Source of the DNA: an uncultured Clostridia bacterium
Lineage (GTDB): Bacteria > Bacillota > Clostridia > Oscillospirales > Ruminococcaceae
Length of the DNA stretch: 64,000 nt
NCBI GenBank assembly: GCA_937906945.1
Contig: CALCUE010000026.1
Span: forward strand, 186,001-250,000
Direction of reading: 5' to 3'
Shown: piece after piece, positions 50,570 to 58,921 of the stretch
How positions within the stretch are numbered: the stretch's first letter is position 1
How the letters are laid out: every line of letters starts with the position of its first letter
The notes under the pieces: model-generated
What the model was told of the DNA's origin: nothing
What the model saw: only the letters and a program-made list of their open reading frames with translations
Database searches by the model: none
Made by a program: the position numbers and the translations under genes

Positions 50570-52576
50570 ATGGACAAACTTCTTTACGCAATTCCTGTCA
50601 TCGGCATCGCTGCTCTTGTAGTAGCTCTTGTGCTCAAATCCTGGATTGATAAACAGGATGAAGGCAATGACAGGATGAAAGAAATCGCCGGCTATATTCG
50701 CGAAGGCGCTATGGCGTTCCTTGGCCGCGAATATAAAATGGTCGCTATCTTTGTAGTGATCCTTTGCGCTGTCGTAGCCTTCCTTATCGAAGTCTTCGCC
50801 GGTGTTGCCTTCCTCGTAGGCGCCGCCTTCTCCGTTCTCGCCGGTTATATCGGCATGAAAACGGCTACCAACGCCAACGTCCGTACCACCAACGCTGCCG
50901 GTAAAAACGGTATGCCTTCCGCACTGAAAGTCGCTTTCCGCGGCGGTGCCGTTATGGGTCTCTGCGTTGTCGGTCTCGGTCTCCTCGGTGTTTCCGCCAC
51001 CTACATCATCTTTAACCCCGAAACCGGCCTCATGGCTGTGGAAGCCGGAAAATTCGCTTCCATCATCACTGGTTTCTCCCTCGGTGCTTCCACTGTGGCT
51101 CTCTTCGGTCGTGTCGGCGGCGGTATTTATACCAAAGCGGCTGACGTCGGTGCCGACCTTGTCGGTAAAGTCGAAGCCGGTATCCCGGAAGATGACCCGA
51201 GAAACCCCGCTGTTATCGCCGATAACGTCGGTGATAACGTCGGCGACGTCGCCGGTATGGGCTCCGACCTGTTCGAGTCCTATGTCGGTTCCATCGTTTC
51301 CACCATCACCCTTGCTTATACCATTGACGCTGTCGCGAAAGTCAACGGCTCTCTCTTCCCGCTGTTCCTTGCCGCTGTCGGTATCCTTTCTTCCATTATT
51401 GCCGTCTTCTTTGTAAACGGCAAAACTGAGAATCCGGCCAAACAGCTCAACCTTGGTACTTATATCAGCTCCGCCATCGTCATTGTCGCTTCCTTCTTCC
51501 TCAGCCGTGTTTTCTTCGATGGAAGCGTTATGCCGTTCGTAGCTGTTATCATCGGCCTTGTCGTCGGTGTTGCCATCGGTAAGATCACCGAGTATTACAC
51601 CTCCGGCGATTACAAACCGGTTCAGGAAATCTCCCGTCAGTGCCAGACCGGCGCCGGCACCTGCATCATCAGCGGTTATGCCACCGGTCTTACCTCTACT
51701 GTTTTCCCGATCCTTCTGATCGCTGTCGGTATCCTTGGCGCTTACTGGGCTTTCGGCCTCTATGGTATCGCCATTGCCGCTGTTGGTATGCTTTCCACCA
51801 CCGGTACCGTTATCGCTGTTGACGCCTATGGCCCGATCTCCGATAACGCCGGCGGTATCGCTGAGATGAGCGAGCTTCCCGAAGAAGTCCGTGAAATCAC
51901 CGATACTCTTGACGCCGTCGGTAACACCACCGCCGCTGTCGGCAAAGGCTTTGCCGTTGGCTCTGCCGCTCTTACCGCTCTGGCTCTCTTCGTATCCTAT
52001 TCTCAGATCGCAAACCTCAACGCTATCGACCTTCTGAAACCGGAAGTCGTCGCCGGTCTCTTCATCGGTGGTATGCTCACCATGCTCTTCTCCGCTCTTA
52101 CCATGAACTCTGTTGGTAAAGCCGCCAACCAGATGATCGAAGAAGTTCGTCGTCAGTTCCACGAGTTCCCCGGCATCATGGAAGGAACCCAGAAACCGGA
52201 TTACTCCAAATGCGTTGACATCTCCACTTCCGCTTCTCTGAAAGAAATGCTTCTCCCCGGCATTCTCGCTGTTGTCTGCCCGATCGCTGTTGGTCTTTAC
52301 AGCGCTGAGGCTCTCGGCGGACTTCTTGCCGGTTCTCTTGTCACCGGTGTTCTGATGGCCATCACCATGTCCAACGCCGGCGGCGCTTGGGATAACGCGA
52401 AGAAATTCATCGAAAACGGCAACTTCGGCGGCAAAGGTTCTGAATCCCATAAGAACGCCGTCGTCGGTGATACTGTCGGTGACCCCTTCAAAGATACTTC
52501 CGGTCCTTCCCTTAACATTCTGATTAAGCTCATGACCATCGTATCTGTTGTATTCCTTCCCCTTTTCCTTAAGTAA
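50570..52576 (+). CDS. hppA: membrane-bound K+-dependent pyrophosphatase
   Basis: A 668-aa ion-pumping pyrophosphatase with about 15-16 transmembrane helices. The pyrophosphate site is seen in GGGIYTKAADVGADLVGKVE, ADNVGDNVGDVAGMGSDLFESY and SNAGGAWDNAKKFIE. The segment GNTTAAVGKG has alanine where K+-independent enzymes have lysine (GNTTKA), which marks the K+-dependent class; these pump Na+ and/or H+. Codon use is biased as in highly expressed genes. Confidence 0.96.
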   Translation: MDKLLYAIPVIGIAALVVALVLKSWIDKQDEGNDRMKEIAGYIREGAMAFLGREYKMVAIFVVILCAVVAFLIEVFAGVAFLVGAAFSVLAGYIGMKTATNANVRTTNAAGKNGMPSALKVAFRGGAVMGLCVVGLGLLGVSATYIIFNPETGLMAVEAGKFASIITGFSLGASTVALFGRVGGGIYTKAADVGADLVGKVEAGIPEDDPRNPAVIADNVGDNVGDVAGMGSDLFESYVGSIVSTITLAYTIDAVAKVNGSLFPLFLAAVGILSSIIAVFFVNGKTENPAKQLNLGTYISSAIVIVASFFLSRVFFDGSVMPFVAVIIGLVVGVAIGKITEYYTSGDYKPVQEISRQCQTGAGTCIISGYATGLTSTVFPILLIAVGILGAYWAFGLYGIAIAAVGMLSTTGTVIAVDAYGPISDNAGGIAEMSELPEEVREITDTLDAVGNTTAAVGKGFAVGSAALTALALFVSYSQIANLNAIDLLKPEVVAGLFIGGMLTMLFSALTMNSVGKAANQMIEEVRRQFHEFPGIMEGTQKPDYSKCVDISTSASLKEMLLPGILAVVCPIAVGLYSAEALGGLLAGSLVTGVLMAITMSNAGGAWDNAKKFIENGNFGGKGSESHKNAVVGDTVGDPFKDTSGPSLNILIKLMTIVSVVFLPLFLK

Positions 52577-52588
52577 TAACAAAACAAA

Positions 52589-52623
52589 AATTCCCTCTGT
52601 AGCAATACAGAGGGAATTTTTTT
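52589..52623 (+). terminator. terminator of hppA
   Basis: TTCCCTCTGTA (52,591-52,601)/TACAGAGGGAA (52,606-52,616) followed by T7. Confidence 0.9.
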
Positions 52624-52714
52624 ACAGTTTGTCTATATATTTTTCTGTAAAATATGGTAGAATATAGTCAGTAAAATAAATATTATAACGTCCGTTTTGC
52701 AGAAAGGATTTTCC

Positions 52715-53422
52715 ATGTCGAACGAAGTTCAGAATGAGGCCGAAATTCGGAATCAATTAGAAGAGATTTTTTATAACAAAAACACATTGGACTATATTGA
52801 GGATCATACCCGTGAATACGCGGAATTGATGGCCTATTATCGCTGCGCGATCATGGAAGTGGAGACAAAGTTCAACGTGCTGAACGAGCAGTTTTCACTT
52901 CAATTTGACCGCAACCCCATTGAGAGCATTAAAAGCCGTCTGAAACGTCCTGCCAGCATCCGAAACAAATTGGAACGCTATGGCTTGGAATTTTCCCTGG
53001 ACAGTATTCGGGATAACATTCACGACATAGCCGGCATTCGTGTAGTCTGTTCTTTTATTGGCGACGTCTATTTTCTTGCTGACGCTCTTCTGAAACAGGA
53101 TGACATCACATTGATTTCCCGAAAAGATTATATTAAACATCCCAAACTCAGCGGTTATCGAAGCCTTCATTTAATTGTCGGGGTTCCGATTTTCCTTTCC
53201 GACGAAAAACGCATGATGAAGGTCGAAATTCAGTTCCGTACCATGGCTATGGACTTCTGGGCCAGCTTAGAGCATCAGCTTCGCTATAAAAAGAACTTCA
53301 GTTTTACGGAAGAAATGTCCCGGGAACTGAAAGAATGCGCGGAAACCAGCGCCGAATTGGATCAGAAAATGGAAAACATCCGAAAAACGGTACGTGCCTC
53401 GCTCGATCAATACAATACATAA
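52715..53422 (+). CDS. small alarmone synthetase (RelQ/YjbM-like)
   Basis: A 235-aa single-domain (p)ppGpp synthetase without hydrolase or TGS domains. Synthetase motifs: SRLKRPASIRNKLERYG (pyrophosphate/GDP site), IAGIRVVCSF, KLSGYRSLHLIV and VEIQFRTMAMDFWASLEH. The ATG at 52,715 follows AGAAAGGA. Monocistronic with its own terminator. It would raise alarmone levels under stress independently of Rel. Confidence 0.94.
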   Translation: MSNEVQNEAEIRNQLEEIFYNKNTLDYIEDHTREYAELMAYYRCAIMEVETKFNVLNEQFSLQFDRNPIESIKSRLKRPASIRNKLERYGLEFSLDSIRDNIHDIAGIRVVCSFIGDVYFLADALLKQDDITLISRKDYIKHPKLSGYRSLHLIVGVPIFLSDEKRMMKVEIQFRTMAMDFWASLEHQLRYKKNFSFTEEMSRELKECAETSAELDQKMENIRKTVRASLDQYNT

Positions 53423-53449
53423 AAAGCGCCGCGTCAAGCGGCGCTTTTT
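53421..53449 (+). terminator. terminator of the alarmone synthetase gene
   Basis: AAAAAGCGCCGC-GTCAA-GCGGCGCTTTTT, a perfect stem overlapping the stop codon. Confidence 0.9.
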
Positions 53450-53518
53450 ATACGCGAAAAAAACACCGACTTTTATGATACGCTCTTTGCGTATACAAAA
53501 CATAAAAGGAGAATGTTT

Positions 53519-53962
53519 ATGAAATCCATCTCAAAAATCGTTATTCCCCTCGTCCTGCTGTGTCTGTTTTCCGCCTGTGGTCGAAAGGAGATTCCGCTGC
53601 CTTCCCCTGCTTCCGAGGTGTCTTCGGTAAGTCAGTCATCCGAGTCCCCTATCATTCCAAACAAACCACCGGAAGAAAAGGACGAGGAAGAAAATCCAAA
53701 TCAAACGACCGTAACTTTACAGGACTTCCTCGAAAGTTACGAATCGTTCATTGACCGCTACGTCGCCTTTATGAGGCGTTATAAAGACAGTGATGATCCT
53801 TTGAGCATGCTCAGCGATTATCTGGAGATCCTTCGGGAATATACCGCATTTGAAACCGCTCTTCAAGGTTACGACCTTTCGACCATGTCTGAAGCCGACG
53901 CTCTCTATTATTCCGAAGTCATGCTCCGCTGCTCGCAGAAAATGCTTACTATCGCCGAATGA
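53519..53962 (+). CDS. small lipoprotein of unknown function
   Basis: A 147-aa lipoprotein: signal peptide with lipobox FSAC (Cys near residue 19), a Ser/Pro/Glu-rich linker (30-65), then a helical domain (FLESYESFIDRYVAFMRRYKDSDDP). It resembles small clostridial lipoproteins with a DUF6591-like helical domain, but I cannot be sure. The second ATG (53,519) has the right spacing to AAAGGAG. Confidence 0.72.
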   Translation: MKSISKIVIPLVLLCLFSACGRKEIPLPSPASEVSSVSQSSESPIIPNKPPEEKDEEENPNQTTVTLQDFLESYESFIDRYVAFMRRYKDSDDPLSMLSDYLEILREYTAFETALQGYDLSTMSEADALYYSEVMLRCSQKMLTIAE

Positions 53963-53998
53963 AAAAAAGGGGCAGTACCGAAGGTGCTGCCCTTTTTT
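53963..53998. terminator. bidirectional terminator before deoC
   Basis: GGGGCAGTACC/GGTGCTGCCC stem (one G-T pair), flanked by A7 and T6, between convergent genes. Confidence 0.88.
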
Positions 53999-54002
53999 CG
54001 TT

Positions 54003-54653
54003 TTATTCCAAAATTTTCGATGCACTGGAAGTACCGATCCTAGAAGCGCCAGCTTCAAGCATCGCACAGGCGGTTTCAAAATCCCGGATACCTCCGGCCG
54101 CTTTGACTCCCATCTCCGGCCCAACCGTTTCCCGCATCAGCTTTACGTCTTCCACGGTTGCTCCGCCATGAGAAAAACCGGTGGAGGTTTTAACAAACTG
54201 AGCTCCGGCCCGTTTTACCGCCAGACAGGCTTTCACTTTTTCCTCGTCCGTCAAAAGACAGCACTCAATAATGACCTTCAAAATGGCCCTGTTGTCACAG
54301 GCGTCCAGAACGATAGCGATATCGTCCTCTACGCGGCGCCAATCGCCCACTTTGGCCGAGGCCACATCAATGACCATATCGATCTCTTCAGCTCCGTCTT
54401 CGATGGCACAGGCGGCCTCAAAGGCCTTCGCGGCAGAAGCGGTAGCTCCAAGCGGAAAACCGACCACCGAGCAGGTTTTAATTCCGGTTCCCTTCAACTG
54501 CTTATGCACAAAATAGACATTCAGCGAGTTGACACAAACAGCGGCGGCACCATATTGTTTTGCCTCATCACAAAGCGTTTTGAGCTGTTCATGGGTCGCG
54601 TCCGGTTTCAGCAGGGTACAATCCAATGTTTTAGCTACTTCCGTTTTATCCAT
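54003..54653 (-). CDS. deoC: deoxyribose-phosphate aldolase
   Basis: A 216-aa class I aldolase that cleaves 2-deoxyribose-5-phosphate into acetaldehyde and glyceraldehyde-3-phosphate. Schiff-base lysine in FVKTSTGF, second lysine in GVKAAGGIRD, and the N-terminal LDCTLLKPDAT. The ATG at 54,653 follows TAGGAG; a longer frame overlaps the upstream gene. It is last in the miaB-ymcA-like-deoC group, with no other nucleoside genes near. Confidence 0.95.
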   Translation of the reverse strand: MDKTEVAKTLDCTLLKPDATHEQLKTLCDEAKQYGAAAVCVNSLNVYFVHKQLKGTGIKTCSVVGFPLGATASAAKAFEAACAIEDGAEEIDMVIDVASAKVGDWRRVEDDIAIVLDACDNRAILKVIIECCLLTDEEKVKACLAVKRAGAQFVKTSTGFSHGGATVEDVKLMRETVGPEMGVKAAGGIRDFETACAMLEAGASRIGTSSASKILE

Positions 54654-54666
54654 ATCCGTTCTCCTA

Positions 54667-55077
54667 TCAGCCACATCCGCCGCAGGACCCGCAGTCTCCG
54701 GAACAACCACCCTGTTCCGGTTTCGTTACGGTATCCGGATCATCTCCAGCCGCGGACATCTGAAGAATATGAATAACATACTCAAAAAGCTCATTAAATT
54801 CGTCTTGAGCCTCATTATAAACGACCATTTTCGGATCGTTGGTAATCTCGTCATACATGGTACGGACCGTCTGATCCAGTTCCTCGATCTTTGCGTCATC
54901 CCGCTCCGGTTTCGAAACCTCTTTGGTCAATTCATACCGTTTCATATTGAAGTCGGCGATTTTTTCCTGAAGAGCTTCATCATCCTCCACATCTTTCTGC
55001 GTCATGTTGAGTTTGATATAGCTTTCATCCGCCTGAATTTTCTTGCCCAGTTCCCGGGTCATTTCAATAAGATCCAT
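54667..55077 (-). CDS. YlbF/YmcA-family protein with cysteine-rich tail
   Basis: A 136-aa helical protein of the YlbF/YmcA (RicF/RicA) family, which in Bacillus subtilis forms an iron-sulfur complex with YaaT that directs RNase Y and affects sporulation and competence. The C-terminus is cysteine-rich (CSGDCGSCGGCG, five cysteines), suitable for metal or cluster binding. It lies 2 bp after miaB, the same order as ymcB-ymcA in B. subtilis, which favours the YmcA-like reading. Confidence 0.82.
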   Translation of the reverse strand: MDLIEMTRELGKKIQADESYIKLNMTQKDVEDDEALQEKIADFNMKRYELTKEVSKPERDDAKIEELDQTVRTMYDEITNDPKMVVYNEAQDEFNELFEYVIHILQMSAAGDDPDTVTKPEQGGCSGDCGSCGGCG

Positions 55078-55079
55078 TT

Positions 55080-56462
55080 TTATTCCTCCGTTTTAATAAT
55101 TTCTCCATCCAACGCCCATCCGAGCGATTCTTTCAAATAAACTTTGGCAAAGCCCCGTTTTACTTCAGCGCGTGGAGCTCGCACTACCAGATTTTCAAAA
55201 CTTCGTCCACTGATATAATCCGCTCCGACGTCCACCTCATCATCAAACAAAACCGTTGTCGTCTTTCCGACGTAAGAGGCGTTGACTTTGTGGCTGATTT
55301 CCGTTTGCAGATCTAAAAGCTCCTGAAACCGCCGGGACGAAACCTCCGGCGGGATCTGGTTTTCCATAACGGCGGCCTTGGTTCCCTCTCGTTTGGAATA
55401 AATAAAGCTGTACGTCATCGACCAGTTGGCCTTTCGGGAAAGTTCCATGGTCTTTTGGAAATCTTCCTCCGTTTCGCCGGGAAAACCGACGATGATATCA
55501 CTGGTGATCGTGATATCCGGCACGATCTCCCGAGCCATCTTCAAAAGATCCAGATAATGTTCCGCCGTATAGTGCCGGTTCATCCGGCGAAGAACGTCAT
55601 CAGAACCACTTTGCACCGGAAGGTGTATATAATGGCAGACCTTTTCGCAATCACGAATGGCCTCCAAAAGCTCTTTTGTACAGTCCTTGGGATGCGAAGT
55701 CATAAATTTAATGCGAAAATCACCGGGAATGGCGTTCACCTGCCGCAGGAGCTCGGCAAAAGTGATCGAATTTTCCAAGCCTTTCCCGTAGGAATTGACG
55801 TTTTGTCCCAAAAGCGTGATCTCTTTATAGCCGGCGGCCACGATTTCTCTCGCTTCCGCCAGAATATTTTCCGGTTCCCGGCTCTTTTCCCGACCACGGA
55901 CAAGCGGCACGACACAATAAGTGCAAAAATTGTCACAGCCGTGCATAATGGGAAGATTGGCTTTCATATCATCGTCCCGATGGATGGGAAGAGCCTCCAT
56001 CATACAGCCTTCGCCCTCGCCGATATCGAAAAGACGTTTTTTCCCTCTCAGATGCTTATAAACCAGCTCCGGAAGACGGGGCGCGGCGTGTGTTCCGAAA
56101 ACGATATCAACAAAAGGATAGCTTTCCCGGAATTTCTTCGCGATATGCTCCTGCTGTACCATACAGCCACAGACTGCGATGATCATATCCGGGTTTTCGC
56201 TATGAGCCTTTTTCAGAATACCGACGTTACCGAAAACCCGTTTCTCAGCGTTCTCACGAATAGCGCAGGTATTAAAAATGACAAATTCCGCTTTTTCCGC
56301 TGACTCCACCAACGTATAGCCCATCTGCTCCAAAATCCCCTCCAGCTTTTCGCCGTCGGAAAAATTCTGCTGACAACCATAAGTATGGACAAAAGCGGTA
56401 TGGGGTCCCGGCTTTTTCTCAAGAAGAGCACGGACAGACTCGATGTAATTCAGTTCTGCCAT
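55080..56462 (-). CDS. miaB: tRNA-2-methylthio-N6-dimethylallyladenosine synthase MiaB
   Basis: A 460-aa radical-SAM methylthiotransferase that adds the 2-methylthio group to i6A37 in tRNA. The N-terminal UPF0004 domain has cysteines in YGCQQNFSD, FNTCAIRENA and CGCMVQQ for the auxiliary cluster. The radical SAM motif is FCTYCVVPLVRGREKS (CxxxCxxC), and a C-terminal TRAM domain ends the protein. Length normal. It is first in the leftward group with the YmcA-like gene and deoC. Confidence 0.96.
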   Translation of the reverse strand: MAELNYIESVRALLEKKPGPHTAFVHTYGCQQNFSDGEKLEGILEQMGYTLVESAEKAEFVIFNTCAIRENAEKRVFGNVGILKKAHSENPDMIIAVCGCMVQQEHIAKKFRESYPFVDIVFGTHAAPRLPELVYKHLRGKKRLFDIGEGEGCMMEALPIHRDDDMKANLPIMHGCDNFCTYCVVPLVRGREKSREPENILAEAREIVAAGYKEITLLGQNVNSYGKGLENSITFAELLRQVNAIPGDFRIKFMTSHPKDCTKELLEAIRDCEKVCHYIHLPVQSGSDDVLRRMNRHYTAEHYLDLLKMAREIVPDITITSDIIVGFPGETEEDFQKTMELSRKANWSMTYSFIYSKREGTKAAVMENQIPPEVSSRRFQELLDLQTEISHKVNASYVGKTTTVLFDDEVDVGADYISGRSFENLVVRAPRAEVKRGFAKVYLKESLGWALDGEIIKTEE

Positions 56463-56537
56463 AGGAATTTCCTTTCCCTTTGTGAATTAAAACAAATGCG
56501 ACGGCTTTTTCCGCCAAAAAAACAACTTTTATTATAG

Positions 56538-56549
56538 TATCACGTGATA
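56538..56549. promoter_or_regulatory. 12-bp palindrome between miaB and mazF
   Basis: TATCACGTGATA is a perfect palindrome in the divergent intergenic region, overlapping likely -10 sequences (TTATAGTAT). A regulator site is plausible; no protein can be assigned. Confidence 0.5.
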
Positions 56550-56641
56550 AAGATTTATGCAATAGGATGATGCCGGGATGTTTAATCCGCTCTGTTCGCG
56601 GCCATAATATCTCTGTATCAAAAATACGGAGCGTGAGAAAA

Positions 56642-56995
56642 ATGACGGTTAAACGAGGAGATATCTTTTATGCGGATCTGAGCCCCGTTGTCGGTTCGGA
56701 ACAAGGTGGAATTCGTCCCGTACTTATCGTACAGAACGACGTTGGCAACCGCTACAGTCCGACGGTCATTGCCGCCGCCATTACCAGCCAGAAAGACAAA
56801 GCCAAATTACCGACCCATATCGAGGTTTCCTCCCAGAACTGCGGCCTTGCCAAAGATTCCATCGTTCTTTTGGAACAGATCCGCACCCTTGACAAAAAGC
56901 GTCTGAAAGAACACATGGGTCGGCTTGACAACGGCTCCATGGGACGCGTTGATGAAGCCCTTTCCATCAGCTTCGGTCTGGGACAGAACGGATAA
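56642..56995 (+). CDS. MazF/PemK-family endoribonuclease (EndoA-like)
   Basis: A 117-aa MazF-type mRNA interferase: KRGDIFYADLSPVVGSEQGGIRPVLIVQND is the hallmark N-terminus, with the catalytic arginine in GGIRPV and threonine in AAITSQ, then VLLEQIRTLDKKRL. It closely resembles B. subtilis EndoA (NdoA). No antitoxin gene (ndoAI-like) lies upstream: the 180-bp gap to divergent miaB has no suitable frame. The ATG at 56,642 follows GGAG by about 10 nt. Confidence 0.92.
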   Translation: MTVKRGDIFYADLSPVVGSEQGGIRPVLIVQNDVGNRYSPTVIAAAITSQKDKAKLPTHIEVSSQNCGLAKDSIVLLEQIRTLDKKRLKEHMGRLDNGSMGRVDEALSISFGLGQNG

Positions 56996-57019
56996 GAACC
57001 GGTTTCCCGGTTCTTTTTT
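56994..57019 (+). terminator. terminator of mazF
   Basis: AAGAACCGG-TTTC-CCGGTTCTTTTTT directly after the stop codon; it also faces the convergent WYL gene. Confidence 0.85.
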
Positions 57020-58010
57020 ATTGGTAACTTTCCGCGATCGCCCGGGCTCTCGCCTTCAGATCCTCCCGCAGCTTTTCCGGTTCCACCACCGTCAAGTCCG
57101 ACGCAGAAAATTGGGACAGCCATCGAAGCAAACCTTCTCCTTCCGAGGCAAAAACTTCAGAACGGAAGCGGTTTTCCCCGATGGATTCAATGGGAACATT
57201 CTCTCCGAAACGGGCTCGAAAGTCTTTTGCGATTTTCTGACTGCCTTCCAATACTACCCGGATGATCTCACCGGTGTACATGTTGATATTATGCCTCAAA
57301 TACTCCCCGATAGAAAAATTCTCGTCCAGTTCCTCAATTTCCTCTTTGGGACGGATGCGCTCTTTCAAAATCTCCACGTCCACCATCATTTCCACCCGAA
57401 AATGGGTCAAATGATTGTGGCTTTTGCTGTTCCCGATCAAAAAATAGCCGTCGTCCATCCAGCAGAGATAATACGGCGAGATCTCATAAGTATGGCCGTC
57501 CCGTTTCAGCTTCATTCCGCCGTCCGGTTGGATCTCCAGATAATGAAACGAGATTTTTCGTCCCTGTTTGATCGCGTTGATGATTTTATCAATGGAAAAC
57601 CGTACCGTGCGGTTTTTCGGTTTGATCTGTTCATCAATAAAGCTCTGTTCCCGGATCAGCTCTTCCCCTGTGGCTGTTGCCATCGTGCAGATTTTGTCCA
57701 CCAACGTGCGGGAATCATTATATGGAAGGAATTTCGCTCCGGAAATGGCGTCGGCAATCATTTTCAGCTCATAATCCTCAAAAAGCTGATCAGTCATATA
57801 ATAGCCCTTTTTCAGCTCGTCACAAAGAATGATCGAATAGCCGGAATTGCGGAGAACGGCGATATCCCTCGCCACCGATTTTCGCTCCGCTTTGATCCCT
57901 TTGGTTGCCAGATAAGCGATCAACTCGTTGGTGTTGACTGGATGCTGCTCGTCCGTCTTTTTTAAAAATTCGAGAATATACAGCAATTTTTCTTTGGTCT
58001 GTCCCTCCAT
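57018..58010 (-). CDS. WYL-domain transcriptional regulator
   Basis: A 330-aa regulator with an N-terminal winged helix (KLLYILEFLKK; NELIAYLATKGIKAERKSVARDIAVLRNSGYSI) and a WYL domain (KISFHYLEIQPDGG.. ISPYYLCWMDDGYFLIGNSKSHNHLTHFRVEMM), with a C-terminal WCX extension (RAEVFASEGEGLLRWLSQF). WYL domains bind nucleic acid or nucleotide ligands. No clear target operon is adjacent. Confidence 0.9.
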   Translation of the reverse strand: MEGQTKEKLLYILEFLKKTDEQHPVNTNELIAYLATKGIKAERKSVARDIAVLRNSGYSIILCDELKKGYYMTDQLFEDYELKMIADAISGAKFLPYNDSRTLVDKICTMATATGEELIREQSFIDEQIKPKNRTVRFSIDKIINAIKQGRKISFHYLEIQPDGGMKLKRDGHTYEISPYYLCWMDDGYFLIGNSKSHNHLTHFRVEMMVDVEILKERIRPKEEIEELDENFSIGEYLRHNINMYTGEIIRVVLEGSQKIAKDFRARFGENVPIESIGENRFRSEVFASEGEGLLRWLSQFSASDLTVVEPEKLREDLKARARAIAESYQ

Positions 58011-58046
58011 CGGTGTCCCGCCTTTCTTTTTTGATTTTCTATTCGT

Positions 58047-58910
58047 TTAGTTGAAGCCGCGGAATCCTTTACCAATGATCTCGCTACTGTTGGTAATCAT
58101 AATAAACGCTTCCGGATCCACTTCTTTGACGTAGCGTCGGAGCAATACCGCCTGACTGCGCTTCATGACCGCTAAAATGACATTCTTTTCCCGGTGCGTA
58201 TAAGCTCCCTCCGCTTTATAAATCGTCGCGCTTCGATGTAAGGTCTGCTGAATAAACTCGCAGATCGGCTCCGGTTTCATCGTGATGATCGTAAAATATT
58301 TGCAAAGATTGAAGTTTTCGATGGCGCTATCGATGACCAGCGTTTTAGCGAAAAGGCCGGTGATCGAGAAAAGACCGGTTTCAAAATCAAAGACAACGAA
58401 CGAACTGAGGGCAATAAAGAGGTCCACGATGAAAATGGCCGAACCGATTTCGATGGTGGTGTACTTTTTCAAAATCATTGCCACAATATCTGTACCGCCG
58501 CTGGACGCGTCAATATTAAAAAGAATGGCGGAAGCGATACCCGGTACCCCCACGGCGAAAATCAGTTCCAACACCGGCTGATTGGTCAGAGGCGCTTCCA
58601 ACGGGAAAAACTTGTCCAACGCCGAAATGCCAACGGTGGCCAAAAGGCATACGTAAATCGTTTTTCCTCCAAAACCTTTGCCCAAAACCACCATACCGAT
58701 CACCAAAAGGATCCCGTTCATGATAAGGTTCAGCGTACTGGCCGGAATGGGGACAATGTTTCCGAGAATAATCGAAAGACCTGTCACACCACCAAAGGTA
58801 AAATTATTGGGATATTTGAAAAGCCACGTGCCAATGGCGGTCAGAACCGCCGCCAGTGTCAGCTCTCCGAATGTCAGCCAGTTTGCCTTGGTTATTTTCC
58901 GTTTTTCCAT
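58047..58910 (-). CDS. YitT-family membrane protein (DUF161/DUF2179)
   Basis: A 287-aa protein with five to six transmembrane helices (NFTFGGVTGLSIILGNIVPIPASTLNLIMN is the typical YitT signature) and a C-terminal DUF2179 cytosolic domain (FTIITMKPEPICEFIQQTLHRSATIYKAEGAYT). Function unknown, possibly transport. ATG at 58,910 follows AAGGGGG; the longer frame reaches into the neighbouring gene. Confidence 0.9.
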   Translation of the reverse strand: MEKRKITKANWLTFGELTLAAVLTAIGTWLFKYPNNFTFGGVTGLSIILGNIVPIPASTLNLIMNGILLVIGMVVLGKGFGGKTIYVCLLATVGISALDKFFPLEAPLTNQPVLELIFAVGVPGIASAILFNIDASSGGTDIVAMILKKYTTIEIGSAIFIVDLFIALSSFVVFDFETGLFSITGLFAKTLVIDSAIENFNLCKYFTIITMKPEPICEFIQQTLHRSATIYKAEGAYTHREKNVILAVMKRSQAVLLRRYVKEVDPEAFIMITNSSEIIGKGFRGFN

Positions 58911-58921
58911 GGTATCCCCCT

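Noticed and set aside
50468..52582. 704-codon frame on the minus strand opposite hppA
   Set aside because: Gly/Asp/Thr-rich antisense of a strongly codon-biased gene; no family match and no start signals.
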